6,970 nucleotides of DNA, taken from positions 1 to 6,970 of the forward strand of contig JAMCVO010000564.1 of assembly GCA_023475715.1 (NCBI GenBank), given 5' to 3'. The notes under the pieces were generated by a model that searched no databases, was not told the origin of the DNA, and was given only the letters and a program-made list of their open reading frames with translations. A program made the position numbers and the translations under genes. This DNA comes from Actinomycetota bacterium (lineage in GTDB: Bacteria > Actinomycetota > Humimicrobiia > Humimicrobiales > Humimicrobiaceae). Positions 1 through 6,243 of this stretch are shown here, one piece after another. The first letter of the stretch is position 1, and every line of letters starts with the position of its first letter.

Positions 1-275
1 TTTATATAACAATCCCGCATTGCATAAACGTCATATCATTCCTTTCGGTAATCCTTATAATAACAATGTTTGCGTGGATATTTAATTATGTATTCACTCT
101 CACGAGGGGAGGTCCCGGCAACTCTACTATTGTATCGGAATTTTATATATATACTACGGCTTTCAGAGATAATAACATGGGTATGGGAACTGCAAGCTCG
201 GTAATACTTTTCATTATAATGCTTGCATTGATAATAGTTTATGCAAGGTTATTTGGAAGGGAAGAAGTGGATTGA
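1..275 (+). CDS. MalF-type sugar ABC transporter permease, C-terminal part
   Basis: This is the 3' end of an inner-membrane permease of a CUT1 carbohydrate ABC importer, which forms the channel with the MalG-type partner just downstream. The frame is open from base 3 to the TGA at 273-275, giving 91 visible residues. The ATG at 66 is internal: the open frame continues upstream, and the ITIP segment at bases 9-17 is the usual stretch after the EAA loop. The family signature is clear: a transmembrane helix, then LTRGGPGNST (usually LTxGGPxxxT), the YIYTTAF block, a Gly-rich turn, and a last hydrophobic helix ending in a charged REEVD tail. The EAA loop that contacts the ATPase lies before the window. 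Full-length relatives are about 290-310 residues. Identification as a CUT1 permease is firm; the transported sugar cannot be told. Confidence 0.92.
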   Translation, partial: YITIPHCINVISFLSVILIITMFAWIFNYVFTLTRGGPGNSTIVSEFYIYTTAFRDNNMGMGTASSVILFIIMLALIIVYARLFGREEVD

Positions 276-313
276 AAGATAAAATGTTCAAGGCAAATAT
301 ACAGTCAGACAAT

Positions 314-323
314 AAGAAGGGGA
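314..323 (+). promoter_or_regulatory. Ribosome binding site of the MalG-type permease
   Basis: The purine run AAGAAGGGGA lies about 8 bases before the ATG at 331 and fixes that start. The reading frame closes at the TAA at 280-282, so no earlier start is available. Confidence 0.7.
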
Positions 324-330
324 CTGCTCT

Positions 331-1164
331 ATGAAAATGAAGAGAAATTATTTTGCCCTTGCAGGCAGACAGGTCATGATGATACTTCTGGCATTACTGT
401 CCCTTTTCCCGGTTTTTTTTATGATAAATACCGCATTGAAATCAAAACCTGATTATATAGCCAACAGATTCGGATTTCCCCATTCAATTGCGCTGCAAAA
501 TTTTAGGGAAGTTTTCCTGGGTGAGAATTTTCCGAGATGGTTTTTAAATTCTGTTATCCTTACTGTTGCAAGTGTGTTAGTTTCCCTGGTAATTGCACTT
601 CTTGCCGCTTTCGCTCTGTCAAGGTACAGATTCAAAATGAGAGAAGGGATCCTGAAATTCATAATATCTCTGATGATGGTACCTCCGGTAATAATGCTTA
701 TCCCGCTCTTTGTCTTTATGTCTAAAATAAAATTGACCAATTCATATACGGGCATAGTTCTGATATATATAGGGTTGCTGCTGCCATTCTCAATATACCT
801 GCTGACTACTTTTTTCAGGAGTATTCCGCAATCAATAATTGAAAGTGCTTCTATAGATGGCTGCAATTCGGTAAGGATTTTAAAGAATATCCTAATCCCG
901 ATGTCAATGCCGCCTATCATGACGCTTATTGTCATAAATGCCCTTTGGGTATGGAATGAGCTGCTTCTTGCGCTGATCTTTCTGCAGAAAGATGAGTTCA
1001 AGACTCTTATGACCGGTATTACTGTATTTAAGTCAAGATACAATATTGACGTGCCCCTTACAATGATGGGATTGTTTGTCATCACAGTACCCATGGTTTT
1101 GATTTATTTTTTAGCCCAGCAATATTTTATAAGGGGCCTTGTTTCTGGATCTTTAAAGGAATAG
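331..1164 (+). CDS. MalG-type sugar ABC transporter permease
   Basis: This is the second inner-membrane permease of a CUT1 carbohydrate importer, 277 residues, the normal length for MalG-like proteins. Hydrophobic helices are visible near residues 13-35, 70-97, 107-130, 137-160, 195-215 and 243-265. The EAA loop that docks on the ATPase starts at E171 (ESASIDGC, then a conserved I-x-I-P at its end), a good match to EAAxxDGAxxxxxxxxIxxP with the first two Ala replaced by Ser and Ala. The C-terminus has the usual QQYFIRGLVSGSLKE ending, in which the Gly-Leu-x-x-Gly-x-x-Lys block is diagnostic. It lies 55 bases behind the MalF-type gene and is almost certainly in the same operon. No ATPase gene is visible; CUT1 systems often share a MsmK-type ATPase encoded elsewhere. 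The substrate is unknown. Confidence 0.95.
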   Translation: MKMKRNYFALAGRQVMMILLALLSLFPVFFMINTALKSKPDYIANRFGFPHSIALQNFREVFLGENFPRWFLNSVILTVASVLVSLVIALLAAFALSRYRFKMREGILKFIISLMMVPPVIMLIPLFVFMSKIKLTNSYTGIVLIYIGLLLPFSIYLLTTFFRSIPQSIIESASIDGCNSVRILKNILIPMSMPPIMTLIVINALWVWNELLLALIFLQKDEFKTLMTGITVFKSRYNIDVPLTMMGLFVITVPMVLIYFLAQQYFIRGLVSGSLKE

Positions 1165-1177
1165 AGAGGAGGAATAT

Positions 1178-1240
1178 ATGCGTAATTTTGCCAGGGAAGC
1201 ACTTGATGGGGGCAAAAAGGGCTTGATGCTATTCAAATAA
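1178..1240 (+). pseudogene. 20-codon ORF with a strong RBS, likely remnant of a lost operon gene
   Basis: Directly after the permease stop, AGAGGAGGA (1164-1172) stands 5 bases before an ATG, a better ribosome binding site than that of either permease. The reading frame encodes only 20 residues (MRNFAREALDGG..., ending in LMLFK) and closes with TAA at 1238-1240. The sequence then becomes very AT-rich, with stops in all three frames up to 1404. The peptide has the charged, alpha-helical look of an enzyme N-terminus, and an enzyme gene often follows the permeases in sugar operons. I therefore read it as the 5' stump of a gene whose body was lost. A genuine small peptide is possible but has no support here. 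I do not recognise the family. Confidence 0.4.
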
Positions 1241-1262
1241 ATTTTTCTTAGTAATTTTTTAC

Positions 1263-1289
1263 TTGATTTTTTATAGCTTATTGTATAAA
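1263..1289 (+). promoter_or_regulatory. Candidate sigma-70 promoter of the methyltransferase operon
   Basis: TTGATT (1263-1268) and TATAAA (1284-1289) match the -35 and -10 consensus reasonably, but with a short 15-base spacer. Transcription would start near 1296, putting the LacI-type palindrome at 1300-1313 just downstream of the start, the classical place for a repressor roadblock. Another -35-like hexamer, TTGATA at 1294-1299, lacks a good -10 partner. The AT-rich background makes chance matches likely, so this is tentative. Confidence 0.35.
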
Positions 1290-1299
1290 CTATTGATAT

Positions 1300-1313
1300 T
1301 TAAAGCGCTTTAA
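1300..1313 (+). promoter_or_regulatory. LacI-family operator (perfect 14-bp palindrome)
   Basis: TTAAAGCGCTTTAA is a perfect palindrome centred on CpG. LacI/GalR-family repressors bind such sites and wedge a hinge-helix leucine into the central CpG. The LacI-family gene at 5119 has that leucine (L54), and its gene ends the operon that starts just downstream, so autoregulation of the unit is the natural reading. The site also resembles a CcpA cre box but lacks the G and C expected at positions 2 and 13 of that motif, so the local repressor is the better candidate. Confidence 0.7.
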
Positions 1314-1324
1314 TTTATTGCTAA

Positions 1325-1352
1325 TTTTAATGACGGTACTATGACATTAAAA
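1325..1352. repeat. 8-bp inverted repeat in the operon leader
   Basis: TTTTAATG (1325-1332) is repeated in reverse complement as CATTAAAA (1345-1352) around a 12-base centre. It lies between the operator and the ribosome binding site of the first UroD-like gene. It could be a second regulator site or a weak AU-rich hairpin in the 5' leader. Nothing in the sequence decides between these. Confidence 0.4.
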
Positions 1353-1370
1353 AGTTGTTTAATATGAATG

Positions 1371-1386
1371 GTTTAGTTATCTAAAC
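1371..1386. repeat. 6-bp hairpin just before a ribosome binding site
   Basis: GTTTAG and CTAAAC form a perfect 6-bp stem around a TTAT loop. It ends 3 bases before the AGGAAGA ribosome binding site at 1390-1396 of the first UroD-like gene. As RNA it could affect mRNA stability or translation. As DNA it could be a small dyad operator. The stem is short and AT-rich, so chance is possible. Confidence 0.35.
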
Positions 1387-1404
1387 TTTAGGAAGAATGT
1401 TTGT

Positions 1405-2544
1405 ATGAGTTTTGATCTAATGTTACATAATATAGAAAAGGTATGGCCAGAAGATAGAATAGCAAAATCAAAAAGGCGTTTACTTCAAGTATGGAATAAA
1501 AAACTGCCTGGAGATAGAATACCTTTTGTTTTTGAAAGGATTCCTGATGAAAATGGAGTAAATACAGAAATACTTGAAGCTTATGGTTACAGCATGGATG
1601 TAAATTTATATTTCCAGTTATACCAGCTGGAAAAAAGAGCAATGCTTGACGATGATTATATTCCATCTTTATATGCAGGGTACAGACAGAGTATGATACC
1701 TTCCGGATTTGGTGCAGAAGAAACAATAAAAGCAAATGCAACGCAATACTGGTCGAATCCAATTCTAAAAAAACCTGAAGATATTTGTAAATTAGAAAAG
1801 TTTTCATCATGCAGAAAAAATTCTACCATTTCGCTACTTTTTGAAAATATGAAATATTTTAGAAAAATGACAAAAGGACTGCTTCCTTTGCATATTGTTG
1901 ATCCCCAGGATGCGATGGCAAATGCCTCAACGCTTATGGATGTAAATGATTATTTTGTTGCTTTATATACACACCCTGAAGAAATTCACTACCTGCATGA
2001 GATATGCAATAGGGCAATTATAGAATTTGTGAACGGCCAGATTGAAATTGCAGAGGGCGATTACATTCCAATGAATACTTTCTGGTTTGCCTGGATTCCT
2101 AAAGGTGAGGGAATTGGTCTGAGCATTGATTTACTCTCAATGGTAGCTCCTGATAATGTGGAGGAGTTTGTACTGCCATATCTAAATAAGATTTCCAATT
2201 ATTATAATGGTGTTTTATTACATTCATGCGGAAAATGGAATCATAATATGGAATCGATTAAGAAAACTGAAAAACTTAAAGGAATAGATTTTGGAGTTAC
2301 AGAAACAAGGATTGAAGATGCATATAAAATCTTTGGTAGCTCTATTTGCTATGCTCTGCATAATTCTTATGTTGCCGTTCATCCTCTTAAAGTTCAAAAT
2401 CAGGAAAAATACATTGAAAATGTTGCAGAGTTCATTAAAAAAAATAACTTGCCTGCACAGGTACAGATATTCATGCCGCTAAATTATAATTTGAAACAGG
2501 CTATGGAATTAAACAAACTTGCATTGAAACATTTTACATTTTAA
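1405..2544 (+). CDS. UroD/MtaA-fold protein, putative corrinoid-dependent methyltransferase (atypical zinc site)
   Basis: A 379-residue protein of the uroporphyrinogen decarboxylase superfamily, which includes haem-pathway UroD and the zinc-dependent MtaA/MtbA/MtgA methyltransferases that move methyl groups from corrinoid proteins to coenzyme M or tetrahydrofolate. The family-like GDRIPF motif is at about residues 36-41. The zinc-binding H-x-C-G motif is H273-S-C275-G, preceded by a hydrophobic strand (VLLHSCG). It is unlikely to make haem precursors, because UroD proper lacks this motif and no haem genes are nearby. In MtaA/MtbA the third zinc ligand is a Cys about 77 residues after the H-x-C. 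Here there is none at that distance; the only later Cys is C315, 40 residues on, so the zinc site may be altered. AGGAAGA at 1390-1396 supports the ATG. It is the first gene of the operon, 27 bases before a second, divergent UroD-like gene. The superfamily is confident; the reaction is inferred. Confidence 0.8.
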   Translation: MSFDLMLHNIEKVWPEDRIAKSKRRLLQVWNKKLPGDRIPFVFERIPDENGVNTEILEAYGYSMDVNLYFQLYQLEKRAMLDDDYIPSLYAGYRQSMIPSGFGAEETIKANATQYWSNPILKKPEDICKLEKFSSCRKNSTISLLFENMKYFRKMTKGLLPLHIVDPQDAMANASTLMDVNDYFVALYTHPEEIHYLHEICNRAIIEFVNGQIEIAEGDYIPMNTFWFAWIPKGEGIGLSIDLLSMVAPDNVEEFVLPYLNKISNYYNGVLLHSCGKWNHNMESIKKTEKLKGIDFGVTETRIEDAYKIFGSSICYALHNSYVAVHPLKVQNQEKYIENVAEFIKKNNLPAQVQIFMPLNYNLKQAMELNKLALKHFTF

Positions 2545-2558
2545 GAATTTAAACGGTC

Positions 2559-2567
2559 AGGAAAGAG
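2559..2567 (+). promoter_or_regulatory. Ribosome binding site of the second UroD-like gene
   Basis: AGGAAAGAG lies 4 bases before the ATG at 2572. It supports that start, although the resulting protein lacks the usual family N-terminus. Confidence 0.55.
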
Positions 2568-2571
2568 ATAA

Positions 2572-3594
2572 ATGCCAGAAGGGTTAATTAAATTTTGCTA
2601 CCTTGCAGAAGAACTAAAAATCACAGAATTGACAGGTATTAAGGTCAGGGATTTTTATAATGACATAAACCTTATGGTCTCAGCTCAGCATAAAGCAATT
2701 AAGCTGATTTCTGATTTTCTGGAAATCAAACCTGCAGAGTTATTATTCTGCAAGGGTCATGTCAAGGCTTCTGAAGTAATGGGCTGTGAAATTTTTCAAC
2801 CTGAGGATAATGAGCCTTTTGTTAAAAGTGGTAGAATTTTTAATATTTCGCAGGTAAAAGATTTTAAGATTCCTCCTCCGGAACAGAATAAGGTAGTATT
2901 GGATTTACTGTCAAAAGCTATAAAATTTTATCAGTTAACAGGAATTAAGGACACAATAATGTTTGAAGGTCCGTTTACTGTATCCTGTTTTTTACGTGGA
3001 CAGATACAATTTATGATTGATCTGATTGAAAACCCGGTTCTTTGCGAGGATCTTCTAATAAAGGTAACTGATGCAGCAATAGAATGGAAAAAGTTCCACG
3101 ATGCAGAACTTGGTATTAAAAACCTTAAGGCTACGGGACTTGTTGATGATTCAATCACAAATATAAACCCGGTATTATTTGAAAAAATGATATTGCCCCA
3201 GCTTTTAAGATGGTATAAGGTTTTCCAAGCTCCTGAGAGACATTTTCACTGCTGCGGTGATACTACAAATTTTTTAGAAATATTATCCAGGCTGAATCTG
3301 ACCCACTATGATATGTTTGGAGAAATGGTGGATACCGGAAAAATTAAAAAATATTTTCCGGGAGTATTTGTAAGCAAGCTTGTTGATTTCAGACTTGTAC
3401 GTGATGGAAGCGATAAAGAAATAAGTGAATATGTGTTGAAGGAGTGTGAAAATGGAGCACATGGTGATAATTTTGGTCTTTGCCTGGAAGGTATAAGAGG
3501 AGTATCTCTGGAAAAGGCAAAAGTGGTCCGGGATGCAATTGCTGAGTTTAATGGTGGTCCTGTACCGGCATTTGAAAAAATTGATGGAATTTAA
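2572..3594 (+). CDS. UroD/MtaA-fold methyltransferase with a complete H-x-C...C zinc site
   Basis: A 340-residue member of the MtaA/MtbA-like branch of the UroD superfamily. These cytoplasmic enzymes transfer a methyl group from methyl-corrinoid to a zinc-activated thiol or to a tetrahydropterin. Diagnostic features are EGPFTV at about 132-137 (compare GPFT in MtaA-type enzymes) and the zinc motif H226-C-C228-G-D, followed by C304 in GLCLEG. The 76-residue gap from C228 to C304 is close to that known between the second and third zinc ligands of MtaA and MtbA, so I expect a working zinc site. The protein starts without the DRxP segment that normally opens the family, but the ribosome binding site and lack of an upstream frame favour this ATG. 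The two UroD-like proteins are clearly divergent, so this is not a recent duplication. Coenzyme M is unlikely as acceptor in a bacterium; a folate acceptor, as for MtgA, is the better guess. Confidence 0.85.
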   Translation: MPEGLIKFCYLAEELKITELTGIKVRDFYNDINLMVSAQHKAIKLISDFLEIKPAELLFCKGHVKASEVMGCEIFQPEDNEPFVKSGRIFNISQVKDFKIPPPEQNKVVLDLLSKAIKFYQLTGIKDTIMFEGPFTVSCFLRGQIQFMIDLIENPVLCEDLLIKVTDAAIEWKKFHDAELGIKNLKATGLVDDSITNINPVLFEKMILPQLLRWYKVFQAPERHFHCCGDTTNFLEILSRLNLTHYDMFGEMVDTGKIKKYFPGVFVSKLVDFRLVRDGSDKEISEYVLKECENGAHGDNFGLCLEGIRGVSLEKAKVVRDAIAEFNGGPVPAFEKIDGI

Positions 3595-3599
3595 TTTTA

Positions 3600-5075
3600 T
3601 TGAAAAATGTTAATTTCAGAAAGAAAGACGCTATGAGCAGTCTATTTTTAAAAAAGGAAGATTTGGATAGAATTCATGATTCTTCTATTGAAATACTTGA
3701 ACATACAGGTATAAAACTTTACCACAAAGAATTATTTGAGTACATTTCAAATTTTGACGGCATTGCAATCAATAAAAAGGAAAATAATGTTAAATTCAAT
3801 TCTGATATTATAAACAAATCTATAAAGCAGGCTGGCAGGAAATTCAGATTATACGGAAGAGATAAAAATAAAAGTGCAGACTTTGGTTTTGACAAAATAG
3901 TAACTTCATCCTCATGGGGAATGCCTTTTGAAATTGATGTTATTAAAAATGAGAAAAAACCGGCGTCAATTAAAAACCTGCAGGATGCAGCAATAATAGG
4001 GGATTATTTATCGGATATTGACATAGTTGGAGGGATGTTCAGACCGAAAGAAATTCCCGAATATTATCGTGATGTATATGAATATGGAGAATTGGTAAAA
4101 AGAACTACCAAGCCTGCAAGCATGTGGATTACAAATGGCAGATCTTTTAAATATATAATTGAAATTTATAAATTATTTTTAGATAGTGAAAATGATATAG
4201 AAAAATACCCTCCCTTTTTTTATGAATTTGAAAATATTTCTCCTCTGGTTTTTCAAAATGATGGAGTCGATATATTATATAATTTTGCAAGATTAGGCAT
4301 ACCGGTAAGTGCCGCACCAATTCCGCAACCTATGAGTACCGGTCCGGTAACTATAGCTGGAAGTCTTGCTCTTGGAAATGCTGAACTTCTTGCAGCTCTT
4401 GTTATGATGCAGCTTATAAAACCGGGTATGCCTTTCATGTATGGACTTATGTGTAATGTACCTGATCCTTTTACACTTGTTGCAACCTTTACCGGTGCTC
4501 CGGAAAATGTGCTGTTTACAATTGGTCAGGCCCAATTGGCAGACTTTTATAATTTTCCAATATTTGCAGATAATCAGATAACTTGCTCAAATCAGCTTGA
4601 TTATCAGATGGGTGCAGAATTCGGCATTAATTGTTTTATAGCATTGTTATTGAATGCTGATTTATATGGTCACACGGGTATTGTTGGTCCGGATCAGGGA
4701 GCAAATTTGCTAAAACTGATTCTTGATGCTGAGACAATTTCGTATCTAAAAAGAATTAAGAAAGGTTTTTCTGTTAATAATGAAACTATCGCTCTGGATA
4801 TAATTAAAAAAATCGGTGCTGGCGGTAATTATTTGCTTGAAAAACATACTCGTGACCATATTAAGGTAGATTACTGGAAGCCAAATCTTTTTAACAGGGA
4901 TTCTTACATTATTTGGAATAGCAAAGGTAAAAAAAGTTTGATCGATAGGGCTGAAGATTATAAAAAATATATTCTAAAAAATCACCATGTCAGTTATGTA
5001 AATGAAGATATTGAAAAAGAGATAAACAAAATAGTAAAGAGCGCAGAAGAGAATTTGATCTTGCAAATGTTATGA
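3600..5075 (+). CDS. MttB-superfamily methyltransferase, non-pyrrolysine type
   Basis: A 491-residue homologue of trimethylamine methyltransferase MttB. The family strips a methyl group from quaternary or tertiary amines (known bacterial substrates include glycine betaine, proline betaine and carnitine) and puts it on a cognate corrinoid protein. Visible landmarks are IHDSSIEILEHTGI near residues 24-37, the central TIM-barrel core with QMGAEFG at 336-342, IGAGGNYLLEKHTRDH (GAGG 406-409, H416, H420), and the closing NLFNRD...WNSKGKKSLIDRAEDY block, typical of MttB C-termini. The frame has no in-frame TAG, so it lacks the pyrrolysine of true MttB and cannot be assumed to use trimethylamine. The start is uncertain: TTG at 3600 lies 5 bases after the previous stop with a poor ribosome binding site, while ATG at 3633 would give 480 residues and begins close to the conserved region. 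It is probably translationally coupled to the UroD-like gene. No corrinoid-protein partner is next to it, which is unusual. Confidence 0.9.
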   Translation: MKNVNFRKKDAMSSLFLKKEDLDRIHDSSIEILEHTGIKLYHKELFEYISNFDGIAINKKENNVKFNSDIINKSIKQAGRKFRLYGRDKNKSADFGFDKIVTSSSWGMPFEIDVIKNEKKPASIKNLQDAAIIGDYLSDIDIVGGMFRPKEIPEYYRDVYEYGELVKRTTKPASMWITNGRSFKYIIEIYKLFLDSENDIEKYPPFFYEFENISPLVFQNDGVDILYNFARLGIPVSAAPIPQPMSTGPVTIAGSLALGNAELLAALVMMQLIKPGMPFMYGLMCNVPDPFTLVATFTGAPENVLFTIGQAQLADFYNFPIFADNQITCSNQLDYQMGAEFGINCFIALLLNADLYGHTGIVGPDQGANLLKLILDAETISYLKRIKKGFSVNNETIALDIIKKIGAGGNYLLEKHTRDHIKVDYWKPNLFNRDSYIIWNSKGKKSLIDRAEDYKKYILKNHHVSYVNEDIEKEINKIVKSAEENLILQML

Positions 5076-5118
5076 ATTTTAATATGGTTTTAATATAAAT
5101 TTATTTTTTTAATTTAAT

Positions 5119-6141
5119 ATGACAAAGCTTAAAGATGTAGCAGATGAAGCGAATGTATCACTTGCAACAGCCTCACTTGCCTTAAATGATAGTTTGCTTA
5201 TAAACCAAAAAACTAAAGAGAGGATAAGAGATGCTGCAAAAAAATTAAATTATTTTCCGAATATTTATGCCCGAAAGCTTGCAAAAAGAAAAAGTTATAA
5301 TATTTGCATTATGCTAAATAGTTATTATTTCTATAGATCACCTAACATTTATTATTTAAGAGTTATTGGTGGGATTATAAGAGAGGCAGAAAATACTGGA
5401 TACACAGTAAGTTTTTTATTTTATGGAGAAGAAGGAGATAATTCCATAAAGGAAAAGATAAATTTAAAGAGTATGGATGGAATAATTATATTTGACGTAA
5501 TTGATGCAAAAAACCTAAATATCTTAAAAAAAGAATTTAATATCCCGATATTATTAATTGATAGTCATAAAAGTTTTAAAGATATGTATGGCGTTGACAA
5601 TGATGACTCAGGTGGTGCCTACAAGGCTTCAAATTATCTTATAAGCTTGGGGCATAAGAAAATAGGGTACATAGGTGTATCTGATACACATCCGTTTGGC
5701 AGGGAATGTTGGCAAGGTTTTAAAAAAGCACTTAACGAAAGTAACTTAAAAGAGGCTTGCTCATATAAAGAATGCAGTTTTGGCATAAGAAGCGGCAAGA
5801 AAGCAATCAGTTTTTTATTATCAGGTAAGGTTACCATGGCAACAGCATTTTTTTGTGCAGATGATTATATTGCAATAGGTGTTTTAGAAGAGTTAAAGTC
5901 CAGGGGATATAAAATACCTGAAGATATTTCAATAATCGGTATGGATGACATGGAACTTTCTTCAGAAATAGATCCGCCATTAACTACTATAAGAATTAAA
6001 ATGGAAGAGCTGGGAAGAACTGGATTTAGAAAAATGATAGATTTAATAAATGGTAGCTATACAGGTGAAATAAAAACAATATTAAATAATGAATTGATTA
6101 TAAGAGCTTCATGTAAAAATATAAAATCTGAAAGTAGATAA
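5119..6141 (+). CDS. LacI/GalR-family transcriptional repressor
   Basis: A 340-residue LacI-family regulator of standard length. Residues 3-23 form the helix-turn-helix (KLKDVADEANVSLATASLALN), with recognition-helix residues L15 and A16 and the TASLALN variant in place of the commoner TVSRVLN. The hinge helix around YARKLAKRKS carries L54, the leucine that wedges into the operator's central CpG. The periplasmic-binding-protein-like effector domain follows, with the usual GVDNDDSGGAYKASNYLISLGHKKIGYIG block, CADDYIAIGVLEEL, and the D-I-S-I-I-G-M-D-D and PPLTTI motifs. It ends the methyltransferase operon, 43 bases after the MttB-like gene. The best operator in the window is the palindrome at 1300-1313, so it likely represses the unit and itself until a small effector, probably sugar-like, binds. 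The ATG has no visible Shine-Dalgarno; the preceding bases are nearly all A and T. The helix-turn-helix starts so soon after it that the start is secure. Confidence 0.95.
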   Translation: MTKLKDVADEANVSLATASLALNDSLLINQKTKERIRDAAKKLNYFPNIYARKLAKRKSYNICIMLNSYYFYRSPNIYYLRVIGGIIREAENTGYTVSFLFYGEEGDNSIKEKINLKSMDGIIIFDVIDAKNLNILKKEFNIPILLIDSHKSFKDMYGVDNDDSGGAYKASNYLISLGHKKIGYIGVSDTHPFGRECWQGFKKALNESNLKEACSYKECSFGIRSGKKAISFLLSGKVTMATAFFCADDYIAIGVLEELKSRGYKIPEDISIIGMDDMELSSEIDPPLTTIRIKMEELGRTGFRKMIDLINGSYTGEIKTILNNELIIRASCKNIKSESR

Positions 6142-6167
6142 TTTTAAAAGAAGTTATTAATAAAAAC

Positions 6168-6179
6168 AAGGGGAGGTGA
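6168..6179 (+). promoter_or_regulatory. Orphan strong Shine-Dalgarno sequence
   Basis: AAGGGGAGGTGA is close to a perfect match to the 16S rRNA 3' end, yet no ATG, GTG or TTG follows within usable distance; the next bases read ATATCACC. The next start codon is the ATG at 6250, which has its own site. Its last five bases, GGTGA (6175-6179), can pair with TCACC (6184-6188) in a small hairpin with an AATA loop. It looks like the former ribosome binding site of the downstream gene, now cut off from its start codon. Confidence 0.5.
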
Positions 6180-6206
6180 AATATCACCAATAATACTACC
6201 GAACTC
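6180..6206. repeat. 27-bp inverted repeat, left arm
   Basis: These 27 bases are the exact reverse complement of 6267-6293, across a 60-base spacer. Complementarity stops sharply at both ends (6179/6294 and 6207/6266 mismatch). The arm is non-coding and lies immediately after the orphan Shine-Dalgarno sequence. Confidence 0.97.
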
Positions 6207-6233
6207 TAATTTTAAAATATTTTATAAAAAACT

Positions 6234-6243
6234 AAGAAGGGAG
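6234..6243 (+). promoter_or_regulatory. Ribosome binding site of the binding-protein gene
   Basis: AAGAAGGGAG lies 6 bases before the ATG at 6250 and decides that start. It is inside the spacer between the two inverted-repeat arms, so an inversion would move it to the other strand. Confidence 0.75.

Noticed and set aside
284..334. 16-codon ORF overlapping the start of the MalG-type gene
   Set aside because: It has no ribosome binding site and no recognisable features; a frame of this length is expected by chance.
453..1094. 213-residue open frame on the minus strand inside the MalG-type permease
   Set aside because: It lies wholly opposite a clear permease gene, has no family features, and is explained as an antisense shadow.
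1250..1274. Intrinsic terminator after the permease operon (AGTAA, TTTT, TTACT, then T-rich)
   Set aside because: The stem is only 5 bp and mostly A-T, in an AT-rich background, and the T-run is interrupted; too weak to call.
1300..1313. CcpA catabolite-repression (cre) site
   Set aside because: The palindrome lacks the conserved G and C at the outer positions of the cre motif, and a local LacI-family regulator is encoded in the same unit.
1405..3594. Haem biosynthesis uroporphyrinogen decarboxylase
   Set aside because: Both proteins carry the H-x-C-G zinc motif of methyltransferases, and the neighbours are methyltransferase, regulator and transport genes, not haem genes.
3600..5075. Pyrrolysine-containing true trimethylamine methyltransferase
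   Set aside because: The frame runs without any in-frame TAG, so it belongs to the non-pyrrolysine members of the family.
6213..6224. 12-bp palindrome TAAAATATTTTA as an operator of the binding-protein gene
   Set aside because: It is pure A/T in a stretch of pure A/T sequence and lacks the CpG centre of the LacI-type site; chance is adequate.
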